A stretch of 64,000 nucleotides of DNA from Mytilus galloprovincialis (Eukaryota > Mollusca > Bivalvia > Mytilida > Mytilidae). Positions 58,101 through 64,000 of this stretch are shown one piece after another. A program made the translations under genes and the position numbers. Under the pieces are notes generated by a model. That model did not search any database and was not told where the DNA came from. It saw only the letters and a list, made by a program, of their open reading frames with translations. The DNA is taken from the NCBI RefSeq assembly GCF_965363235.1, contig NC_134845.1, positions 15,314,101-15,378,100 on the forward strand, given 5' to 3'. Each line of letters starts with the position of its first letter. Within the stretch, counting starts at the first letter, position 1.

Positions 58101-58809
58101 AACTGTAGCAGATATAGTAATGATGGATGATGGCAGACTGGTGATGTGTGTGTCTGACAAAAGGAGAATACTGATCTGTAATACAGATGGTTCACAAGTA
58201 GACAGTATACATTTACAAGATTTTCCATGGTGTATTACAGTAGTCAACAACTTTACAATTGCTGTTACAGTGGGACAAAGTGAGTGTATAGAGATGTATG
58301 ACATAAACACTAAAATCAAACTTAAATCAATATCTATACCTGGAATGAGGTGGTGGATTGGCATCACAACTATAAATAATAATTTAGTGGTAGGGGTTGG
58401 TGACAACAGACTAATGATCATAGATTACAAGACTGAAGAGGTAGTACATACAATACAGACGTACCGTGGTCCTTACAGGTTACATGGTTCTCGTGACAGA
58501 ATATTTTACCGTCATAATAACTACTACAACTATAACAAGCTGTACTGGTACAGTCATATTGATAACAGACACCATACTCTTACATTACCTGCACCATGCA
58601 GAAAGATGACTACTTTACAAGATGGCAGTCTGTATGTGGTGTGTAAGGACGAATCAGTACAGCATGTGTCATCTGATTGTAAACAATACAAAACTGTCAA
58701 AACAAAGGGACTAAAAAAAATTGACTGTTTGGCTTATAATTCAAAGCAAAGAAAACTGGTTATAAAAATTATAAACCAGAGAAAATTTAATGTCTTCTAT
58801 GAGAAATAA
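55110..58809 (+). CDS. DZIP3-like HEPN domain fused to NHL/TRIM-type beta-propeller, copy 2
   Basis: Four exons: 55,110-55,739, 56,608-56,667, 57,470-57,533 and 58,004-58,809, giving about 519 codons. Exons 1-3 have exactly the lengths of copy 1 (630, 60 and 64 bp), so the genes arose by tandem duplication. The HEPN part is roughly 80% identical by eye and keeps YKNDYLSH and SLWTDLTNFVLQLDP. The linker keeps MDTSIQ-x-IRSDI-x-GQNAY. The propeller (VMMDDGRLVMCVSDKRRILI, EMYDINTKIKLKSISIPGM, LQDGSLYVVCKDESVQHVSS) is more diverged. Again an acceptor (attacag) lies just before the ATG. The reading frame running past exon 1 into the intron is an artefact. An AATAAA overlaps the stop codon (58,808-58,813). 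Role is inferred as for copy 1. Confidence 0.85.
56222..56367 (+). mobile_element. SINE-like repeat, family C, in intron 1 of copy 2
   Basis: It carries 'gagaatggaaatggggaatg', 'aaagagacaacaacccgacc', 'tcttcaatgcagcgagaaat' and 'ggaggcgtccttcagctggc'. This is the cleanest example of this family's 5' half in the window. Confidence 0.7.
56978..57303. mobile_element. Harbinger-like MITE in intron 2 of copy 2
   Basis: Terminal inverted repeats of about 40 bp (GGGGTCATCCATAATTATCA, then 'accattttccaaagtgtac', mirrored at the right) are flanked by TTA on both sides (56,975-56,977 and 57,304-57,306). The total is 326 bp and non-coding. A 3-bp TTA/TWA duplication is typical of PIF/Harbinger elements. 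Confidence 0.75.
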
Positions 58810-59713
58810 TAAAGTCTAGGTTATGCAAGATTATAACATTTCCACAACATGTATTATGGAAAAAAATTGTATTCAGCTTTGACTGCACAAAAAAAAACAT
58901 TAATTCTAATACATTTAGAAATATGAAAAGACAAAATATCAATACTCATATGTAATTGCTGCTACGTATAACCAGGAAAACGCATTTATGCTCCACATCA
59001 AATCACTGATTTCAACGAAAGTAATTTTTACATAACAGCCTTTGCTTGTTCCATAGATACTTGTATATTGCAAAGTTTGGTATCTTTAAATATATGAGTC
59101 AGTTAACAATTGTTAACAAACACTTTGTCTTCCTGTTATAAATACTGTTCTATTATGAATTCTTGAAGATTTGAATTAAACATTATTTTCGTATGTCCTT
59201 GTGTTTATATTTTATATATTTTTCTAGGATATTAACATGATTGCGCAGATATGGATGTGGTATGCTTGTTAGATGAGAAATTACCAAAATAAGCGGGCGA
59301 TTTCGTCAACACATCTCATATCTATAAATATTATAATTATTTACCCGATTTCTTGTTGCAGTTTTGGAACAATATACAATATTGCAAGATAAGAAATTGT
59401 GTCTTCAGGAAATGCCTTCAAAATTGTGAAATGCCAGTTTAATAAATCACGTTGAAAACTATCACTTTCTTGTTTTTGCAAATGTGAATAATATAAAATT
59501 AAGCATCTGTGGCATTTGATACGATTTAATATCCAACTAAATTTAATCTTACGTTCAAGAGGGAGAGGTGAACGAATATTTAAAAACGTGTATGCTGAAA
59601 ACAAACTCACAATGCGATGGCAAACATTTAAAAAAAGAAAAAAAAAGTCTATAAAACACAAGAAAGAAACTATCTAATAAATTTCCTGTTACAAAACTTT
59701 CAATTTTTCGAAA
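58810..59713. other. Downstream intergenic stretch
   Basis: No gene was seen. It may include the 3' UTR of copy 2, with weaker A-rich signals near 59,175. Confidence 0.4.
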
Positions 59714-59927
59714 AACTAAGGATTTTCTTATCCCAGGAATATATTACCTTAGCTGTATTTGGCAGAGCTTTTTTGAATTTCGGTACCTCAATGCTCTTCA
59801 ACTTTGTGCTTGTTTGGCTTTATAACTATTTTGATCTGAGCGTCACTTATGGGTCTTAGGTAGACGAAAAGCGCGTAAGGAGTATTAAATTATAATCCTG
59901 GTACCTTTGATAACTATAAATGCTAAG
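59714..59927 (+). repeat. Dispersed copy of the 355-bp array unit
   Basis: 'tcccaggaatatattacctt', 'tcaatgctcttcaactttgt', 'gacgaaaagcgcgtaagg' and 'atcctggtacctttgataac' occur in the order of the 30,061-30,960 unit. Confidence 0.65.
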
Positions 59928-60049
59928 CAACAAGAACACCACCAACAAAGAGGATGATATCATGTGCTCCAAAAAGACTGTTATGTCATATTTGTTGTAA
60001 TTGTTGTTTTGTCTTATCAATCAAAAAAGGTGAATTTGTATATGGTGAT

Positions 60050-60420
60050 ACTGAAAAAAACAGGATCTTTATCAAAAGAGAGGCGAAAGATACCAGGGGT
60101 GCATTCAAACTCCTAGATCGGAAACAAAATAACACCGCCATGGCTTAAAAAGAATGAAACAGTCAAACTATAGTACAAAAGACACAACATAGAAAACTTA
60201 AGACTCAGCAACACGAACCACAGCAAACTCTGAGAGGGGGATCTTATGTGCTCCAGAAGGGTTTACTTATCCTGCTCCACATGTGGCAACCGTCATGTTG
60301 CTCATGTTGCTAATGTTGCTCATGTTATAACAAACCCGGTAAACGGTCGTTTACATTCGTGAAAAGGGAGTGGGATTGTAATTACGACATCAGGAGCGTA
60401 TGAAATTAAACAAAAACACT
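60050..60420 (-). mobile_element. Family B retroelement 3' tail
   Basis: Read on the minus strand, the end of the reverse-transcriptase frame ('gattgtaattacgac' as read on +) is followed by 'ctccagaagggtttac', 'gacacaacatagaaaac' and the 'gccatggc' tail. A 12-bp ATGTTGCTCATG stutter lies at 60,292-60,330. Confidence 0.6.
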
Positions 60421-62229
60421 CACATAAGTTTGTGAAAATAAAATATGATTATACTCCTTATACTATTTCTAGAATAAACAAGATGTATAAATGAATGCAA
60501 CAGTAGTATACCGCTGTGCCAAAGTCATAAATCGATTGAAAAATAACAAATCCAGGTTACATAATAAACCAGTGGGAAACACATCACCTATAGGAGGATA
60601 ACGATACCAAAGGGATATTCAACTAAAAAGTTGAATATCAACTGTTAACGTCATGGCAAAAGACATAAAGACAAACCCAAATGTCCAACACAAAACATAA
60701 AAATACTGAAGACTGAGCAATAAGAACCCCATTTTATTTGCCCCTGCCCCCTCATTCATGATCTTTTGACATTGAAACATTTAATTAATTAATATGCATT
60801 AGTTTGTGATAATGACAGTTTATGGGGGACCACTAGTGATTGGTCAATGACATGTGGTATGCAGTTGTATACGCTACGTGTGCATGAATTTTTACAAGTT
60901 TTTTTGTTTTCTGATTAATATTGCAGCTTCATTTGTTTATTTCATCTGTTTAACATTTTGCCATTTGGGTTGATGAATACCTTTCTTGAATGTGCTGTTC
61001 TATGCATGACAACTGCAAGTATTTCGATAGAATGTCATACTTTTATCCTTTAAACATTTTTATTTGTTCAGCTTGATATTTGGAATCTTGAGCTGACACT
61101 AGTTTTAAGTAGGTGTGGTGTGGCATGATTGCCAATGAAACAACTACTATCCATCAAGAGTTAGTATTTCCTTTTTATCCTTCGTACTAAGTTCTTTGTT
61201 GAGTGAAGCAAACATAAAACTCATAACAGTGGGTTTTGGGTCAAACTAAAAATCTCAAATACTCAAGTGAGAACACCAAGTTGTTTTCATAGGTGCTAAG
61301 TGTGCATGTGTTTTTACAAGTTTTTTGTTTTCTGATTAATATGGCAGCTACGTATACATTCAGTTGTTTTAAAAATTTTGCCATGTCTGGTGATGAATTC
61401 CTTTTATTTCCCAAATCCATGTCATATGAACTTTTTGATTACTGATTGGCAATCATAACACATCACTTTACCATAAACTATTCATTAGTATTCATTGTTT
61501 TAACAAAACATGTAGATAAATAAGCCTTATCTTCTGAATTAAAACTAAATTTGAATATAAAAGTTTTCCTACTATTACAAAGACTTTCTTTACCAAATTG
61601 TTGTAAATTTTCAAAAAACATTTACATTTATAAAAATAATTTATGAGTAACAATTTGTATAATTTATCCTTACTTAAAAATAAGAAAATAAAAGGCAAAT
61701 CTTAAGTTAAGTGACCTTTCAATGACGAACGCAGAGGAACAAAAAATACATCCATAAACAAAGATGATTGTTGTAAAGTGTTCAATGTTTGCACATAAAA
61801 ATTAATAAATGTCAAAGAAATCTGGCTTTTACCTAGTAAATCATGATGTATTTCATACTTTTCATCTTAATGACCCATGGTCAAACACGTAATGTTTGCA
61901 ATTGTTTGAGACCTGCCTGTAGATGTTGACAAAGGTGACCTTTCATAGCCATAAACTGTGTTGAGGCAACCTTCAAACAATTACTATCATATGCTACTAA
62001 TACAAATCTTCTTTAAAAATAATTATAAATCCTAATGTTCAGGCAGATAATCTATTTTTTTTCAAAACAATGTCCCTTAAAAATGTATGTAAATGTATGT
62101 AGTTATTAAAATATTCACTTTTAGTTCTTTGTTCCATAGTCTCATATGCTACCATAATTTTGTTACCTGTGCTATTCAACTGTCATTTTCTAGATGCATG
62201 AATTTTTGTTTTTAAAACTTTTTTTTTCA
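60421..62229. other. Gene-free stretch
   Basis: 'agcggtatactactgttgca'-type words on the minus strand near 60,500 and 'aacgtcatggcaaaagacat' near 60,645 belong to another dispersed retroelement tail. A paired motif 'tttttgttttctgattaata' occurs at 60,900 and 61,321, pointing to a diverged duplication of about 420 bp. Confidence 0.4.
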
Positions 62230-62960
62230 ATTTGTGGTCTCATTTTCAAATTGGTCTACGTTAAGGTCAAAAGGTCCAAAATAAAACTAAGTATGATTTC
62301 ATTAAAAATTGAATTCTTACTTGTTAGGGTTCTTTGATATGCCAAATCTAACTGTGTATTTAGATTTTTCATTTTTAGTCCGGTTTTCCAGTTGGTCCAC
62401 ATTAAGGTCCCAATGGTCCAAAATTAAACTGAGTTTGATTATAACAAAAATTTTAATTTCTTTGTGTTCTTTGAGATGCTGAATCTTATCATGTATTTAG
62501 ATTTTTGATTATTGGTCAAGTTTTTAAGTTGGTCCATTGTGACCACCTTAAGCTCCAAAATTAAAATGTTTTGTTTGCATTCAACAAAAATTAAATATAA
62601 GGAGTTCTTTGATACGCTGATATATATCTAACCATGTATTTCGATTTTTGATTTTTTTGGCCCCGTTATCATGGTTATCAAATTGGTTTACATTGAGGAG
62701 GTCTAAAGGGTCCAAAATTAAACTTTGTTTGATTTCATCAAAAACTGATTCCTCAAGGTTCTTTGATATGCACAATCTAACTGTATATTCAGATTTTTTA
62801 CTTTGGGTCCTGTTTACAAATTGGTCCACATAAGGGTCAAATTAAAAATAAAAATTTTGTTTGATTTCAACAAAATTTGAATATAAGGGGTTCTTTGAAC
62901 TTTTGAATCTAACCCTGTATTTATATTTTGAATATTGGACCATAAAAAGTAAATTTAAAT
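62230..62960 (+). repeat. Diverged ~140-bp tandem array, about five units
   Basis: 'ggtccaaaattaaac' recurs near 62,272, 62,415, 62,552 and 62,709 (steps of 137-157 bp), with a last weak unit near 62,836. Each unit also carries 'tttgatttcatcaaaa', 'ggttctttgatatgc', 'atctaactgtgtatttagat' and 'aaattggtccac'. Confidence 0.8.
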
Positions 62961-63039
62961 TTTTTAAGTTCCTTGTCCAAAATCTATGCGGTGTCAAATA
63001 TTTAATGACAATCCAAATTTAGAGCTGTATCAAAAAGTA

Positions 63040-63240
63040 AAATCACAAAAATACTGAACTTAGAGGAAGATCAATTGGGAAAGTCCATAATCACATGGCA
63101 AAATCAAATAACAAAACGCATCAAAAACGAATGGACAAAAACTGTCACATTCCTGACTTGGTACAGGCATTTTCAAATGTAGAAAATGGTGGATTAAACC
63201 TGGTTCTATAGCGCTAACCCTCTCACTTTAATGTTGTGTC
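63040..63240 (+). repeat. Dispersed repeat, family A
   Basis: It keeps the same words and order as 25,455-25,655, including 'ctgacttggtacaggcattt' and 'ggtggattaaacctggttct'. Confidence 0.7.
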
Positions 63241-63289
63241 TATACTTGCCTTAACTGTTCAGGGTACGACCTCTGCTGTGGTATCAAGC

Positions 63290-63705
63290 TGAGCCCTGCA
63301 GAGTATTTTTTTTCAGTAACTTTTTATGTTTCAAATCATCAAATTATTCTAAGTTGATTTTCTTGAAAATATTCAAGTCCAATTTGCCTTCATTTTCTTC
63401 TTAGAAAAATTCTAAGTGCTGATTTTCCTTCGTTTGCCTTCCTTTAAAATTTCAAAGTCTAAATTTGCCATCGTTTCCATCCCCCAAAAAAGATAAAGTC
63501 CAAACTTTGCTATCGATTGTCATAGATTGTCATCCTTTCCATGGAAGTTCTTTCATGGCAAATATGAAAACGATGGCAATTTTCACCATGGAAAATATTT
63601 GCCATAAATTTCATGGAATTTAATCAAATTTAACATTGTTTCCATCCTTTTTCCATGAAAAATCGATGGCATAGATGGAATGCCATGAAAATCCTAGGGA
63701 CGGGC
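63290..63705. repeat. Word-repeat region (CCATGG / GATGGCA / TTTGCCAT)
   Basis: The short words ATGGCA, TGCCAT, CCATGG and GATGG recur many times in both orientations between about 63,410 and 63,700, making a patchwork of small inverted repeats. No coding frame is present. Confidence 0.55.
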
Positions 63706-64000
63706 AAGACTTTGTATCATGCTCATAAAAAACATTATATTAACATTACGTATAGTTTTGAATTGGACTAAAAGTGAAAAGCAGTTGATTTCGGAAATTT
63801 TATTAGATGATCAAAATATTGCACTTTATTAACAAGCAAGCACTGAAATAAATACATTTTATATATTATATTGTATCATACAAATAACACATAAGAAATA
63901 GGTTTACAATACAAATTTTAAATTAATTCAATATGAGTACAGCTGTGTTCCAAGTATTAAGATAACTTGGCCCTTATAAACTAGAGTGAAAAATACCAAC
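63706..64000. other. Right-edge AT-rich sequence
   Basis: Nothing recognisable. Confidence 0.4.

Noticed and set aside
58053-58421. A 122-codon minus-strand frame
   Set aside because: It is antisense to the propeller exon of the second HEPN gene, where codon bias keeps the opposite strand open.

Overview
The window looks like AT-rich nuclear DNA from a bivalve, most likely a mytilid mussel. That rests on spliced genes with GT-AG introns, AATAAA poly(A) signals, very dense interspersed repeats of types I recognise from Mytilus-like genomes, and two protein families typical of bivalve immune-type expansions. No bacterial, organellar, rRNA or CRISPR features were seen. All functional calls come from reading the sequence; no database was searched.

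Positions 1-41,300 hold a tandem family of tiny single-exon ankyrin genes of about 100 codons. Their proteins resemble the first repeats of the vertebrate ANKRD34 family. I count seven loci, all on the + strand: one cut by the left edge (1-330), five intact (18,687; 20,984; 24,779; 38,098; 40,305) and one decayed (31,414). Four of the intact copies share a promoter block with a TATA box or TATA-like box 78-82 bp before the ATG. The last two intact copies lie in a 1.4-kb segmental duplication bounded by (TA)n tracts and repeats. The decayed copy has a SINE in its leader, a duplicated promoter, and a retroelement in its 3' end.

Positions 41,300-47,700 hold repeats and no gene I can support. Positions 47,759-58,809 carry two tandem four-exon paralogues of about 520 codons. 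Each joins a DZIP3-like HEPN domain (210 codons, exon 1) through two small exons to a C-terminal NHL/TRIM-type beta-propeller. All exon lengths are conserved except the last. Positions 58,810-64,000 hold only repeats.

The rest is mobile DNA. It includes Penelope-like GIY-YIG and reverse-transcriptase fragments in inverted arrangements, and tRNA-promoter repeats ending in (TA)n. There are several inverted-repeat DNA elements: a TTAA type, a hAT-like one with a 6-bp duplication, a Harbinger-like one with a TTA duplication, and one whose 290-bp arms are packed with the palindrome ACCATACGCGTATGGT. A pair of 451-bp direct repeats, a 32-bp x 11 satellite, a 355-bp array, a roughly 140-bp array and long hairpins complete the picture. 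The ankyrin and HEPN-propeller genes probably act independently. The shared theme is local gene amplification in repeat-rich DNA.
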